DNA of 60,996 nt from DATKMK01 sp035541895 (GCA_035541895.1 DATKMK010000019.1:1-60996); one strand, 5' to 3'; positions 25,578 to 35,226 are shown, counted from the stretch's first letter. A program made the numbers and translations. Notes: a model not told the origin generated them from the letters alone.

Positions 25578-27926
25578 CTACGTCGACAACGTCGCGATGG
25601 TCACGCCGGAACCGCCCTCGGGCGGCTCGCCGCCGCGGTAGCTCTCGCAGTAGGGCGACGCGCTGAGAAATTCCTGCACCGCGCGGCGCAAGGCGCCGCT
25701 GCCAATGCCGTGAATGATGCGCACCGATGCATGGTTCGCTCGCACGCTTTCGTCGAGGAAGGTTTCGAGTTGGCCGATCGCTTCGCGCGCCCGCAAGCCG
25801 ATCAGCGTGATCTCGGTCGGCAGCCCGTCGCGCCCGGCGGGTAGCGTGACGCGGGGCATTTCCACGTGGGCCGGCGCGGCACTGCCAGCCTTGCGTAGCT
25901 GCGCCGCCGGCACTTCGAAGCGCATGCTGCCGCGCTGAATCCACGCGCGCGCGCCTTTGATCTCCAACAGTTGACCAGTGATGCCGTGGGCCCCGACCGC
26001 CACCGTGTCACCCAATCGCGGCGGCCCGGCGTGCACCACCGGCTCCGCGGGCATCGGCTCGTCGGAACGCGCGGCCTGCTCGGCGATCGCGGTCTCCTGC
26101 GCGGCGACGAACTGCTCGAGCGCGCGCCGATCGGCGGCGCCGCGTTCGAGCGCGGCGAGCAGTTCGCGTCCTTGCTCCTTCAGCGAGCGCACGAAAGTGC
26201 GCGCGACCAGCAACTCGTCGCGCCACCGCTGTTGCCGCTTCTCGCGCAGCTCGGCCAACAATGTCTCGCTCTCGCGTTGTTGTTCCGCCAGCGCGTGCGC
26301 GCGCGTGGCGGCTTCGGCGTGGCGCTGCTCGAAGGCGCGACGGCTCTCTTCGAGTCGGCCCACGGCGGCGCCGAACGCCTTCGATTGCTCCGATTGTGCG
26401 CCGCGTGCCGCGGCGAGGACCGATGCCGGCAGGCCCAATCGCTGCGCGATCGGCAGCGCCAGGCTCTCTCCCAGTGAGTGGTAGCTCAATCGATAGCGCG
26501 GCGTGAGATCGGCAACGTCAAAATCGACGGCTGCGGTGATGCAACTGTCGCGGCTGAGCGCGAAGACCTTCACCGGTGTGCCGTGAGTGGTCAGCACCAC
26601 GCGCGCGCCCGCCGCCTCGAACGTTTGCACCAGTCCGATGGCGAGCGCGGCGCCTTCGTCCGGATCGGTGCCGACGCCGGGCTCGTCGAGCAACACCAAC
26701 GCACCGTCGAGGTCGTGCGCCAGCACGTCGGTGAGGTTGGCGACGTGCGCCGAAAAGGTCGACAAGTTGCGTTCGATGCTTTGCGCGTCGCCGACGTCGG
26801 CGAAGATTGCGCTGAAGCACGGCAAACAACTTTCTTCCGCCGCGGGAATCAGTAACCCGCTCTGCGCCATCAACGCCAGCAAACCCACCGCTTTCAAGGC
26901 GACCGTCTTGCCGCCGGTGTTGGGGCCGGTGATCACCAACGTGCGCTGGCTGGAGGGAATGAGCAAGTCTACGGGGGTCACCGGGCGACCGGTGAACAGC
27001 AGCACCGGATGGCGCGCCGCGCCAATGCGGACTTCGTCGGTGCCCAACAGCGGCTGAGTGCAGCGATAGCGCAGTGCGAAACGTCCCTTGGCGCTGAGCA
27101 CGTCGAGCGCGACCAACGCCGCGAAGTTGGCGGCGAGTGCGGCATGCTCCTGCCGGATGAGGTCCGTAAGGTCGGCGAGAATGCGGCGGACGATCGCTTC
27201 TTCCTCGCGGGCGGCCATCAACAACTGGTTGTTGAGGTCAACCGCGAATAGCGGCTCGACATAAACCGTCTCTCCCGACACCGAACGGTCTTGCACGACG
27301 CCCGACATGCGCGAGGCGTGCGAGGCTTTGACCGGCACCACGAAGCGATTGTTGCGCAGCGTGACGTACTGCTCGGCGATGACGTCGGCGAGCGTCGGCC
27401 GCTGCACCAGCTCTTCGAGCCGGCGCGTGAGCTGATCGCGCAGCCGGCGCAGAGTCCGGCGCACCTCGGCGAGTTCGTCGCTCGCCTCGTCGGTGATGCC
27501 GGCGTGATCGTCGAGGGCACGTTCGAGCGGTTGCAACACCCCCGGCAATGCTTGCAATTGCGCGGCAAGATCGCCGATGTCGGCCAGCGCGGCCGCATGC
27601 TTGGACAACACGCTGCGCGCATGGGCCGCGACCCGCAGCACGGTGCGGATGGCGAGCAAGCTCGCCGCATCGAGAACAAAACCGGGATGGACCGCGCTCT
27701 TCAACGCGGTGCGGACGTCGGGAAACTCGCTGACCGGCGAAGAGGCGTGGCGATCGAGCCAACGCGTGAATTGCCACGTCCGCTCCAGTTCGGCAGTGGC
27801 CACGTCGAGCGTCGCCGACGGCGCAATCGCGCGACACGCCTCCTGCCCGGCGGTCGAGCAGGCGAAGGTCGCGAGCTGCGCGCGCACGCGATCGAATTCC
27901 AGCGCGTCGAGATCACGAGGGCGCAC
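25578..27926 (-). CDS. mutS2: MutS2 DNA-binding ATPase with C-terminal Smr domain
   Basis: A 782-residue MutS-family protein lacking the mismatch-recognition domain, implicated in suppression of recombination and in ribosome rescue. The MutS core has Walker A GPNTGGKT (about residues 332-339), the segment STFSAHVANLTDVL, and Walker B LVLLDEPGVGTDPDEGAAL. A coiled-coil rich in Glu/Arg/Gln follows (about 480-610), then a C-terminal Smr domain with HGIGSGALRRAV. The Smr LDLR catalytic motif is altered (EITLIGLRAREA). The start is GTG 27926, which gives the family length. Confidence 0.92.
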   Translation of the reverse strand: MRPRDLDALEFDRVRAQLATFACSTAGQEACRAIAPSATLDVATAELERTWQFTRWLDRHASSPVSEFPDVRTALKSAVHPGFVLDAASLLAIRTVLRVAAHARSVLSKHAAALADIGDLAAQLQALPGVLQPLERALDDHAGITDEASDELAEVRRTLRRLRDQLTRRLEELVQRPTLADVIAEQYVTLRNNRFVVPVKASHASRMSGVVQDRSVSGETVYVEPLFAVDLNNQLLMAAREEEAIVRRILADLTDLIRQEHAALAANFAALVALDVLSAKGRFALRYRCTQPLLGTDEVRIGAARHPVLLFTGRPVTPVDLLIPSSQRTLVITGPNTGGKTVALKAVGLLALMAQSGLLIPAAEESCLPCFSAIFADVGDAQSIERNLSTFSAHVANLTDVLAHDLDGALVLLDEPGVGTDPDEGAALAIGLVQTFEAAGARVVLTTHGTPVKVFALSRDSCITAAVDFDVADLTPRYRLSYHSLGESLALPIAQRLGLPASVLAAARGAQSEQSKAFGAAVGRLEESRRAFEQRHAEAATRAHALAEQQRESETLLAELREKRQQRWRDELLVARTFVRSLKEQGRELLAALERGAADRRALEQFVAAQETAIAEQAARSDEPMPAEPVVHAGPPRLGDTVAVGAHGITGQLLEIKGARAWIQRGSMRFEVPAAQLRKAGSAAPAHVEMPRVTLPAGRDGLPTEITLIGLRAREAIGQLETFLDESVRANHASVRIIHGIGSGALRRAVQEFLSASPYCESYRGGEPPEGGSGVTIATLST

Positions 27927-27967
27927 GCGCGGAGTATATCCGCGCGGCAACCGCCCGCAACCGGGCG

Positions 27968-28759
27968 CTACAACCCCGTCGGCATTTTGAAGGGCCAGTT
28001 CGAGGCGATGGTGCCGCCGTCGACTTCGAAAATCTTGCCGGTGACCCAGTTCGCGGCCGGCGACGCCAGGTAGAGCACGGCGCACGCGATGTCTTCGGGA
28101 GTGCCGAGACGCGCCATCGGCGTCATCGCGATCATCTGCTCGCGCAGGCCGTCGGCCGCGTTCAAGAACGGCGACAGCGCGTCCGTCTCGGTCGCGCCGA
28201 CGGCGAGCGCGTTGACGCGGATCTTCGGTGCGAATTCGTGCGCCAGCAAGCGGGTCATGTGCGAGAGCGCAGCCTTGGCCGTGCCGTAGGCAACGAAGCC
28301 GATCTCGACGAGATGCGAGAGACCGCTGGAGATGTTCACCACCGCGCCCGTGTGTTTCGCCAAGTGGGGCGCGGCGAGGCGCGTCAGCAGGAACGCGGTA
28401 CTGACGTTGAAGTGGAACGCGGCCTCGAAGTCGCGCACGCTCAAGTCGAGCGCGGCGGTCGGCGCGGTGCCGCCGGCGTTGTTGACGACGACGTCGATGC
28501 GACCGAACTCTTCGAGCGTGCGGGCGACCACGTGCTCGATCTGCTTGGTATCGTTGACGTCGCACGGTACGGCCAGCGCGCGCGTCCCGCGGGAGCGGAT
28601 CTCGTTGGCCACCGCCTCCAAGCGCTCGGGCGTGCGGGCGGCACACACGACATGCGCACCGGCGTCGGCGAAGGCGAGCGCGCTGCCGCGGCCGATGCCG
28701 GCGCTGGCGCCGGTGACGATCGCGACCTTTCCATCGAGTCGAAACCGATCCAGGATCAT
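27968..28759 (-). CDS. Short-chain dehydrogenase/reductase (SDR)
   Basis: A 263-residue classical SDR. The NAD(P) motif is VTGASAGIGRGSALA, with ARTPERLEA after strand 2 suggesting NADP. The NNAGG motif follows, then the catalytic Ser-Tyr-x3-Lys in NISSGLSHLVEIGFVAYGTAKAAL, and VNALAVGATETD. The substrate is unknown. AAAGGAG precedes ATG 28759. It lies 29 bases after the ABC permease, within the same strand run, so co-transcription is likely although the functional link to peptide transport is not obvious. Confidence 0.9.
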   Translation of the reverse strand: MILDRFRLDGKVAIVTGASAGIGRGSALAFADAGAHVVCAARTPERLEAVANEIRSRGTRALAVPCDVNDTKQIEHVVARTLEEFGRIDVVVNNAGGTAPTAALDLSVRDFEAAFHFNVSTAFLLTRLAAPHLAKHTGAVVNISSGLSHLVEIGFVAYGTAKAALSHMTRLLAHEFAPKIRVNALAVGATETDALSPFLNAADGLREQMIAMTPMARLGTPEDIACAVLYLASPAANWVTGKIFEVDGGTIASNWPFKMPTGL

Positions 28760-28788
28760 CGTGAGTCTCCTTTGCGTGGTGGGGCGAT

Positions 28789-29802
28789 TCAGCGCGCCGC
28801 GGCGCGGGGGTCGAGGCGCTCGCGCAAGTAGTCGCCCAGGAAGTTGAACGCCATGATGGTCACGAAGATGAACAAACCCGGCACCAAGATCCAGGGGTAC
28901 TTCGTCAGATTCTGCACGTTCTGCGCTTCGGCGAGCAGGTTGCCCCAGCTCGCTCCCGGTTCCTGGATGCCGAGGCCGAGCAACGACAGCGCGCTCTCGC
29001 CGAGGATGAAGCCGGGGATCGCGAGCGTCGCGGCGACGATGGTGTAGCCGAAGGTGCCGGGAATGAGATGGCGCGTGACGATGCGCCATCGACTGGCGCC
29101 CAACGCGCGCGCAGCGAGCACGTACTCGCCTTCGCGCAACGACGACACCATGCCGCGGATGATGCGCGCAAAACCCGCCCAGTTGATCAGACTCATGATC
29201 GCGACGATCAGCAGAAAGCGCAGCGAGGATGAAATCCAACTCGGGATCACGGCGGCCAGCGCGAGCAGGAAGTAGAAGGAAGGCAACGACATCTCGACCT
29301 CGACCAGCCGCATGGTGAGATTGTCGACCCAGCCGCCGATGTATCCGACGAAGCTCCCGACCAACGTGCCGAGCGTGAAGCTGATCGCGACGCCGACCAG
29401 TCCGATGGTGAGGCTGATCCGCCCGCCGTGAATGATGCGCGAGAACAAGTCGCGCCCGAGTCCGTCGGTGCCGAGCAAAAAGAATTTCGGTGCGCCGTCG
29501 GGGGTGGTGAAGAGATGACCGTCGTGAAACAGCCGCACCGGCACCCGGTGCGCGGTCTGCAACTCGTACCGCCGCGTGATCGGATCGACCAACTCGTAGC
29601 CGTAAGTGTAGAGCACCGATTCGGTCCACCGAGTCGGAGCGTTCAGATGCAGCGGCGACGGCGGGCAGTGCGGAAAGCTGCGGTTTTGCTCGGTGTAGTC
29701 GTACGGCGCTACAAAGGGCGCCGCTGCGGCCGTAAGGTACAGCAGCGCGAGCGCGGCGGTGCTGGCGATGACGACGATGCCGGGGCCGCGGTGCGGATTC
29801 AT
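28789..29802 (-). CDS. Peptide/nickel-type ABC transporter permease (DppC/OppC family)
   Basis: A 337-residue inner-membrane subunit with an N-terminal helix, a long periplasmic stretch containing GTDGLGRDLFSRIIHGGRIS, then five helices. The cytoplasmic EAA loop that contacts the ATPase is seen in EYVLAARALGASRWRIVTRHLIPG. Its ATG overlaps the stop of the partner permease (ATGA). The usual ATPase genes (dppD/dppF) are not in this window, so the ATP-binding subunits must be encoded elsewhere. Confidence 0.9.
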   Translation of the reverse strand: MNPHRGPGIVVIASTAALALLYLTAAAAPFVAPYDYTEQNRSFPHCPPSPLHLNAPTRWTESVLYTYGYELVDPITRRYELQTAHRVPVRLFHDGHLFTTPDGAPKFFLLGTDGLGRDLFSRIIHGGRISLTIGLVGVAISFTLGTLVGSFVGYIGGWVDNLTMRLVEVEMSLPSFYFLLALAAVIPSWISSSLRFLLIVAIMSLINWAGFARIIRGMVSSLREGEYVLAARALGASRWRIVTRHLIPGTFGYTIVAATLAIPGFILGESALSLLGLGIQEPGASWGNLLAEAQNVQNLTKYPWILVPGLFIFVTIMAFNFLGDYLRERLDPRAAAR

Positions 29803-30782
29803 CGGGTCGACTCGAGGCGAGTGAAGTCGATGCGCGGATCGACCAGCGTCAGCGCGACGTCGGCGAGCAGATTGCCGATCAGGAGCAGCAGTGAGCCGAT
29901 CAACACCGACGCCATGACGAGATAGATGTCGAGCGAGCGCACCGCGTCGAGCATCAACGCGCCGAGGCCTTGCAGATTCATCACGGCTTCGATCAGCGCC
30001 GCACCGCCGAGCAGACTTCCCAACTCGTAGCCCGCGAGCGTGACGAAGGGATTGAGCGCGTTGCGCAGCATGTGTTTGAGCACCACGAGCGATTCCGGCA
30101 AACCCTTGGCGCGCGCCGTCAGCAAGAAGTCGGCGCGCGTCATTTCGAGAATGTTCGCGCGCATCAAGCGCATGAGGCTGGCCATGCCGCTGGTGCCGAG
30201 GACGACGACCGGCAGAATCAGATGCCGCGCGCGATCGAGCAGCCGACCGCCGAAGCCGAGCGAGTCGTAGTCGATCGAAGTGCTGCCGCCGATCGGAAAC
30301 CAGCCGCTGCGCAAGGCGACGTACATCAACAGGAACGCGAGAAAGAAGTTCGGCAGCGACATGCCGAAGAACGCCAAGAACGACAGCACACGATCGGTGA
30401 TGGAATTCGGCCGCAGGGCGACCAGGATACCGATCGGAATCGCCAAGCTCCAGGTGAACGCCATGCTGCTCACCGCGAGAATCACGGTGTTGAGGACGCG
30501 CGTGCCGATCAGGTCGGCGACGTTGACGCGATAGGCGATCGACAACCCGAGATCGAAGTGGATCGCCCGCCACAGCCACTTGGCGTAGCGAATCAGCAGC
30601 GGGTCGCCGTAGCCGAACTGCCGCTGCAACTCGACGATGGTCTCCGGACGGATCGACGGGTTCATCTTCAGCGTGCTGAAGAAGTCGCCCGGCGCGAGAT
30701 TGATGACGAGGAACGAGAGGAACGTGATCCCGAGCAGGAGCGGAATCATATGCGCCAATCGGCGCAGGAGGTACGCCCCCAT
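29799..30782 (-). CDS. Peptide/nickel-type ABC transporter permease (DppB/OppB family)
   Basis: A 327-residue inner-membrane subunit. It opens with the family pattern YLLRRLAHMIPLLLGITFLSFLV and NLAPGDFF, and has the EAA loop DFLLTARAKGLPESLVVLKHMLRNAL. Six helices are predicted. Its start shares one base with the stop of the binding-protein gene (TAATG) and its stop overlaps the next permease, showing tight coupling. The open frame upstream of ATG 30782 is not coding. Confidence 0.9.
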   Translation of the reverse strand: MGAYLLRRLAHMIPLLLGITFLSFLVINLAPGDFFSTLKMNPSIRPETIVELQRQFGYGDPLLIRYAKWLWRAIHFDLGLSIAYRVNVADLIGTRVLNTVILAVSSMAFTWSLAIPIGILVALRPNSITDRVLSFLAFFGMSLPNFFLAFLLMYVALRSGWFPIGGSTSIDYDSLGFGGRLLDRARHLILPVVVLGTSGMASLMRLMRANILEMTRADFLLTARAKGLPESLVVLKHMLRNALNPFVTLAGYELGSLLGGAALIEAVMNLQGLGALMLDAVRSLDIYLVMASVLIGSLLLLIGNLLADVALTLVDPRIDFTRLESTR

Positions 30783-32497
30783 TACTCCGCGATGCGAATG
30801 CGCTCGGGGCGATACAGCCCCCACACGTACGGTTCGTAGTTCTGCACGTAGCGTTTCACCGCCACGAAGTCGCGCTGGCGCACGGTCTGAATCATCGGCA
30901 ACTCGTCGTGCAGGATTTGCTGGATCTGAAAGTAGCACTGCCGGCGCTTGTCGAGATCGAGCTCGCGCGAACCCTGCTCGACCAGCTCGTCGATCTTCCG
31001 CTCCCACTCGGTCGCGGGACTGGTTTGATTCGGGTTCCACATGTGCAAGTTGCCGCTGGAGCGCAGCATGTTGGCGCCGTTGTGCGGCTCGACGCCGCCG
31101 GTGAAGCCGATCAGAATCGCGTCCCAGTCGAAGTTGGTGTCGAGCTTCTCGACCAGCGCCGGAAAATCGAGCGGACGGTAGTTCACCTTCATCCCCAGTT
31201 TGGTCCAATCCTCCTTGAGGATGGAGCACATCTTCTCGCGCACCTGATTGCCCGAGTTGGTGTAGAGGGTGAACTCGACCGAATTGCCGTCGCGATCCTT
31301 CAACACCCCGTCCTTGAGCACGTAGCCGCCTTCGGCGAGCAGTTGGCGCGAGGTGTCGAGGTTGTAGTCATAGTCGGTGAGACCGGGGTTGTGGAAGAGT
31401 TTGTTCTCGGGCGAAATGTCGGCAACCGCCGGCACGCCGTAGCCGTTGAAGCAGTTGAGGATCATCGACTTCTTGTCGATCGCATGTGCGACGGCTTGAA
31501 GGAAATGCTTGTCGGTGAACCAGGTCAATTGCGGATCGCGCTTGGGGGTGTGTTCGTAGTGTTTGGGGTTGCGGTTGAACACGACGAATTGGCTGCCGGT
31601 GTCGATGCCGGTCTCGCGCACGGTGATGGCGAGTTTCTCGCTCTGCGCTTGCAGGTCGGCGACTTCTTCGGGCCGCGGCGCGTGAATGTCGGTTTGGCCG
31701 GCCATGAACTTGAGATAAATCGTGTCTTGATTGGGGACGATCAGCACGGTTTGTTCTTCGAGGTACGGCAGCGCCGCGCCGGTGTCGTCGCGCCGCCAGT
31801 AGTCGGGGTTGCGGCGGAAGCGAATGTATTGCGCCGGCACGTATTGCGCCATGCGGTAGGCGCCGGTGCCGATGAGTTTGTCGGGCGGCGTGTTGATGCC
31901 CCATTCCTGTGAGAAGGTGCCCTTGTCGAGCGCCTCGCCGAGGACATGCTCGGGGAGGATCTCGGTGCCGATCGAGTTGAGCAGGGGCGCGAACGGCCGC
32001 GGCAGCAGCACGCGAACGGTGTGCTCGTCGACGGCGTCGACCTTGAGCGGCTTGCCGTCGATGGTGAGCACGTGCTTGGTGCTGTTGGGCACGCGATCGT
32101 CGAAGACGGCTTTGAACGTGAACACCACATCGCGGGCGGTGAACGGCTGTCCGTCGTGCCAGCGGACATCCTTGCGAAGAAAGAACGTGCACGTCCTGCC
32201 GTCCGCGCTGTATTCCCAGCGCTCCGCGAGCACGGGCTCCACTTCGGTGGTTTTCGGATTCAGGCGAACCAGTCCCTCGAACAAGTCGCCGAGAGCGACC
32301 GCCGATGCGCTATCGGCGACCATGATGGGATTGAACGTCTTGGGATCGCTGATCGTGGCGGTGGTCAGTTGTTGGCCGCGTTTCGCGCCGCTTCCCGCCG
32401 GGGGCGGGGTGGCGGCCGCCGAGCGTGACGACGGATCGTTGCCCCAACAGCCCGCGCAGGCGAGCAGCGCGCAGGCCAGCAGTGTGGCGCGATTCAC
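30782..32497 (-). CDS. Peptide ABC transporter substrate-binding lipoprotein (SBP family 5)
   Basis: A 571-residue lipid-anchored periplasmic receptor. The signal peptide LLACALLACAGCWG has a lipobox cysteine followed by an Ala/Pro tether. The family-5 signature is seen as GLVRLNPKTTEVEPVLAERW, FLRKDVRWHDGQPFTARDV and VGVR-like TDYDYN segments, ending RLYRPE-like. Typical ligands are oligopeptides, but some family members bind other compounds. The start is GTG 32497, whose first bases overlap the stop of the preceding gene (GTGA). Confidence 0.88.
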   Translation of the reverse strand: MNRATLLACALLACAGCWGNDPSSRSAAATPPPAGSGAKRGQQLTTATISDPKTFNPIMVADSASAVALGDLFEGLVRLNPKTTEVEPVLAERWEYSADGRTCTFFLRKDVRWHDGQPFTARDVVFTFKAVFDDRVPNSTKHVLTIDGKPLKVDAVDEHTVRVLLPRPFAPLLNSIGTEILPEHVLGEALDKGTFSQEWGINTPPDKLIGTGAYRMAQYVPAQYIRFRRNPDYWRRDDTGAALPYLEEQTVLIVPNQDTIYLKFMAGQTDIHAPRPEEVADLQAQSEKLAITVRETGIDTGSQFVVFNRNPKHYEHTPKRDPQLTWFTDKHFLQAVAHAIDKKSMILNCFNGYGVPAVADISPENKLFHNPGLTDYDYNLDTSRQLLAEGGYVLKDGVLKDRDGNSVEFTLYTNSGNQVREKMCSILKEDWTKLGMKVNYRPLDFPALVEKLDTNFDWDAILIGFTGGVEPHNGANMLRSSGNLHMWNPNQTSPATEWERKIDELVEQGSRELDLDKRRQCYFQIQQILHDELPMIQTVRQRDFVAVKRYVQNYEPYVWGLYRPERIRIAE

Positions 32498-33297
32498 GAA
32501 GTCGCCTCCGCATCGTCGAGGCGCACCTCGGTGGTGCCGGGGGGCGTCGGCAAACTGAACCAACTGTCTGCGAGGGTTGGATTGACTTCGATGTCTTGCA
32601 GATCGAGCGCGAGGTGGCGGCCTTCGGCGGGTACCTCCAGCTCGATGTGCTGCGGCATGTCGGCCTGCGCGGCGGAAAAATCGCTGAAGCGCGCGCGCCA
32701 CACGACGTGTCCGTCGGGGTCGCGATCTTCGGTTGCGACGGGTTGCAACGCGCCGTTGAACCATACGACCTGCGCGCCGGCATCGAGTTCACGCCACCAC
32801 TGAATCGCCGTGCCGCCCGAGTCGAGAGACACCACGTCGTTGCGGCCGGGTCGCGGCGGCGGCGTCCCGAGCAGGAGCTCGACCGCGTCGCTGACACGCA
32901 GATTCACATGAGCGTAGCGTTGGAGGTTCGTGCGCGACGCGCGGCCCCGGTACAGGGTCGCCTCGTTGCGGGCGTAGGCGGCGAGTGCGCCGTCGGCGGC
33001 GGTCAAGACGAAGACGGTGCCGAGCGGCGAGAGGACCTCAATCCGCAAGCGCGCCGGTCGCACGGCCAAGATGACCTCGCGGGCATGTCGGCGTTCCTCG
33101 GGACCGTCGTAGGCCATCCGCGCGAGCGTACGCACGCTGATTCGCGCGTCGCGCTGGCGTTGCAGCGCGCCGGCGAGCGTATCGGCGTCCGGCAGCGGAC
33201 CCGTGATGGCGGGGGCAACGATCGACGGACGCCGTGCTGCGCAGCCGGCACTCAGCAGCAGCACGAGCGCGATGCCGGCCGCTCGGGTTCGCGTCAC
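32494..33297 (-). CDS. Outer-membrane lipoprotein, LolB/DUF4292-like
   Basis: A 267-residue protein with a lipoprotein signal (ALVLLLSAGCAARRP). The body has the antiparallel-strand pattern of LolB/DUF4292 proteins, for example AVRPARLRIEVLSPLGTVFVLTAADG, ending in DSWFSLPTPPG. This fold carries or inserts lipids or lipoproteins at the outer membrane; whether it does so here is an inference. The start is GTG 33297, overlapping the stop of the TPR gene by GTGA; its own stop overlaps the binding-protein start the same way. Confidence 0.75.
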   Translation of the reverse strand: MTRTRAAGIALVLLLSAGCAARRPSIVAPAITGPLPDADTLAGALQRQRDARISVRTLARMAYDGPEERRHAREVILAVRPARLRIEVLSPLGTVFVLTAADGALAAYARNEATLYRGRASRTNLQRYAHVNLRVSDAVELLLGTPPPRPGRNDVVSLDSGGTAIQWWRELDAGAQVVWFNGALQPVATEDRDPDGHVVWRARFSDFSAAQADMPQHIELEVPAEGRHLALDLQDIEVNPTLADSWFSLPTPPGTTEVRLDDAEATS

Positions 33298-35090
33298 GAG
33301 CCCTTCTCGCCTTGCGAGTTGGTGCCTTGGAGCACGTTGATCTTTTCGCGCAGGCGTTGCGTCTGCGAGGTTTCTTTGGCGCGACCGAGCGCGTCGCGGT
33401 AGAGCCGCAGCGCTTCGGGGTTGCGTCCGACCTGGCGATACGCGTCGGCGAGATGTTCCATGATGGTCGGGTCGTCGTCGGTGCGTTCGACGGCGCGCTC
33501 GAGGTGCTCGATCGCTTTGTCGTATTCGCCGCGCTGAAAGAACACCCACCCCAAGCTGTCGACGTAGAAGCCGTCGCTCGGGTCGATCGCCAGCGCGCGA
33601 CGGATCAAGCTCTCCGCCTCGTCCAAGCGGATGCCGGCTTCGGCGTACGTGTACCCCAAGTAATTGAGTGCGGCGCCGTTTTGCGGATTCAACTCGATGG
33701 CCTTCTGCATCGCCTCGATGCCGCGTTCCTTGTCGCCCGCTTCGTCGTAGAGCGCGCCGAGGGTGAAGTAGTACTTGTCGTTGCTGGGGTTGCTCTGCAC
33801 CATCTGCTGCAGCAGCTTGATCGCGTCCGACACCGCGCCCTTTTCGCGATACAAGCTGGCGAGGTAGCCCAGCAATTCGGCATTGTCGGGCTTCGCGCTG
33901 ATCGCGCGCTTGGTTTCGAGGATCGCGTCATCGGTACGCCCGGTCTGCTGGCGGATGTAGGCAATGTGCACGCGGGCGTCGGAATAGAACTCGCTGTCGG
34001 CCGGAATGCGATCGAATTCCTCGACCGCGCGATCGTAGGCTTTCATCTCGCCGTACACCGACGCGAGGTAGTAGCGCACGCGGTGATTGTTGGGCTCGGC
34101 GGCCAGCACGAGCGTGAACTCGGTGGCCGCGCGATCGTATTCTTCCTTCTCGAAGAAGATGAGGCCGATCTTGACGCGCGTCTCTTGCGGGTTGTCCTCG
34201 ATCTTCTCCAGCTCTTGAAATTGCGACAGCGCCTCTTCGAGTTTCTTTTGTCCGACGTACACGCCGCCCAGCCGCTTGCGAGCCACTTTGCTCTTCGGGT
34301 TGCTGCCAAGCGCGCGCTGATAGTAGTCGATGGCTTTCTCGGGCTGCTTTTGCGCTTCGTACAGCAACCCCAGATCGACCAGCACCAACTCGGATTGCGG
34401 ATTGAGCCGCAAGGCCTCGCGCAAGGCTTTTTCGGCTTGGTCGTAATTCTTGGCGGCGGCCTGCACCCGCCCGAGGTAGTAGAAGCCGAGAAACGACTGC
34501 GGATTGAGATGGGTGAGGCGCTGCAACGCGTTCACCGCGCGATCGTACTGCTGCATTTGGCCGTACAGGGCGCCGAGAAACAGCAGCGCTTCCTGATGCT
34601 GGGGATCGAGGGTCAGGACGGTTTCGTACTGCGTCGCCGCTTCCGGCTCGCGGCTGAGCGAGGAGTAGATCCCGCCGAGCAGCATTCGGGCTTCGACGTT
34701 CTCGGGGTCGCTCGCCACGACCACTTGGCACTGCTCCAGCGCCTCGTTGAGCATGCCGTTGCGGACGTAGAGCGTGGCCAGCCGGACGCGCAGCATCGGC
34801 GTTGCCGGATCGCTGGCGACGGCGGCTTCGTACTCCTTCAGCGCGCGATCGAGTTCGCCGTGGTTCATGGCGATCTCCGCTTTCAAGAAGTGTCCCAAGG
34901 CCGCCGCCTCGGGCGGGAGCGGTTGCGCCTCAGCCACTTGTGCTTCCAACTCGGGCGACCACGCGGGACTCAGCGGTCCGGGCGCAACGCGGCGATGAAT
35001 GACCGAGCAGCCAGCCAGACCCCACGGCGTTGCAACCACCATAGCCCACACCGCCCGTCTGACGAGCCGACGGTTGAACTGCAACATCAT
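33294..35090 (-). CDS. TPR-repeat lipoprotein
   Basis: A 598-residue exported protein. The N-terminus has a signal with lipobox LAGCS, then at least 13 tetratricopeptide repeats of about 34 residues with the usual W/L-G-Y-A-P spacing, for example LDRALKEYEAAVASDP and YDKAIEHLERAVERT. TPR lipoproteins scaffold envelope assembly or secretion. It leads a tightly overlapped operon with the LolB-like lipoprotein and the peptide transporter, so it may act with the LolB-like protein at the outer membrane. The start is ATG 35090, after an in-frame TTG; a second ATG follows immediately. Confidence 0.85.
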   Translation of the reverse strand: MMLQFNRRLVRRAVWAMVVATPWGLAGCSVIHRRVAPGPLSPAWSPELEAQVAEAQPLPPEAAALGHFLKAEIAMNHGELDRALKEYEAAVASDPATPMLRVRLATLYVRNGMLNEALEQCQVVVASDPENVEARMLLGGIYSSLSREPEAATQYETVLTLDPQHQEALLFLGALYGQMQQYDRAVNALQRLTHLNPQSFLGFYYLGRVQAAAKNYDQAEKALREALRLNPQSELVLVDLGLLYEAQKQPEKAIDYYQRALGSNPKSKVARKRLGGVYVGQKKLEEALSQFQELEKIEDNPQETRVKIGLIFFEKEEYDRAATEFTLVLAAEPNNHRVRYYLASVYGEMKAYDRAVEEFDRIPADSEFYSDARVHIAYIRQQTGRTDDAILETKRAISAKPDNAELLGYLASLYREKGAVSDAIKLLQQMVQSNPSNDKYYFTLGALYDEAGDKERGIEAMQKAIELNPQNGAALNYLGYTYAEAGIRLDEAESLIRRALAIDPSDGFYVDSLGWVFFQRGEYDKAIEHLERAVERTDDDPTIMEHLADAYRQVGRNPEALRLYRDALGRAKETSQTQRLREKINVLQGTNSQGEKGS

Positions 35091-35175
35091 CCCGATTCGG
35101 TAGCACAAACCCCCTGGGGGGTCTATCAGGTCGCCGCCGGCCGATCGCCGATCGAGCGCCGAGAAATTTCAGGGG

Positions 35176-35212
35176 TTGACACCGTTGACCGGAGGTGAAC
35201 ATACGTTTGTTC
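35176..35212 (+). promoter_or_regulatory. Candidate promoter with LexA-like inverted repeat
   Basis: TTGACA (35176-35181) is followed after 18 bases by a weak CATACG -10. Overlapping this -10 is the inverted repeat GAACA-N6-TGTTC (35197-35212). The 14-mer TGAACATACGTTTG inside it differs by only its first base from the Gram-positive-type SOS box CGAACRNRYGTTYG. An operator over a -10 box would give repression. The regulator and real binding are unproven. Confidence 0.4.
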
Positions 35213-35226
35213 GCAACGTTTGGAGG

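Noticed and set aside
33234..35198. A 654-codon plus-strand frame opposite the TPR gene
   Set aside because: Hydrophobic, Val/Leu/Arg/His-rich antisense translation without motifs; the TPR repeats are clear in the other direction.
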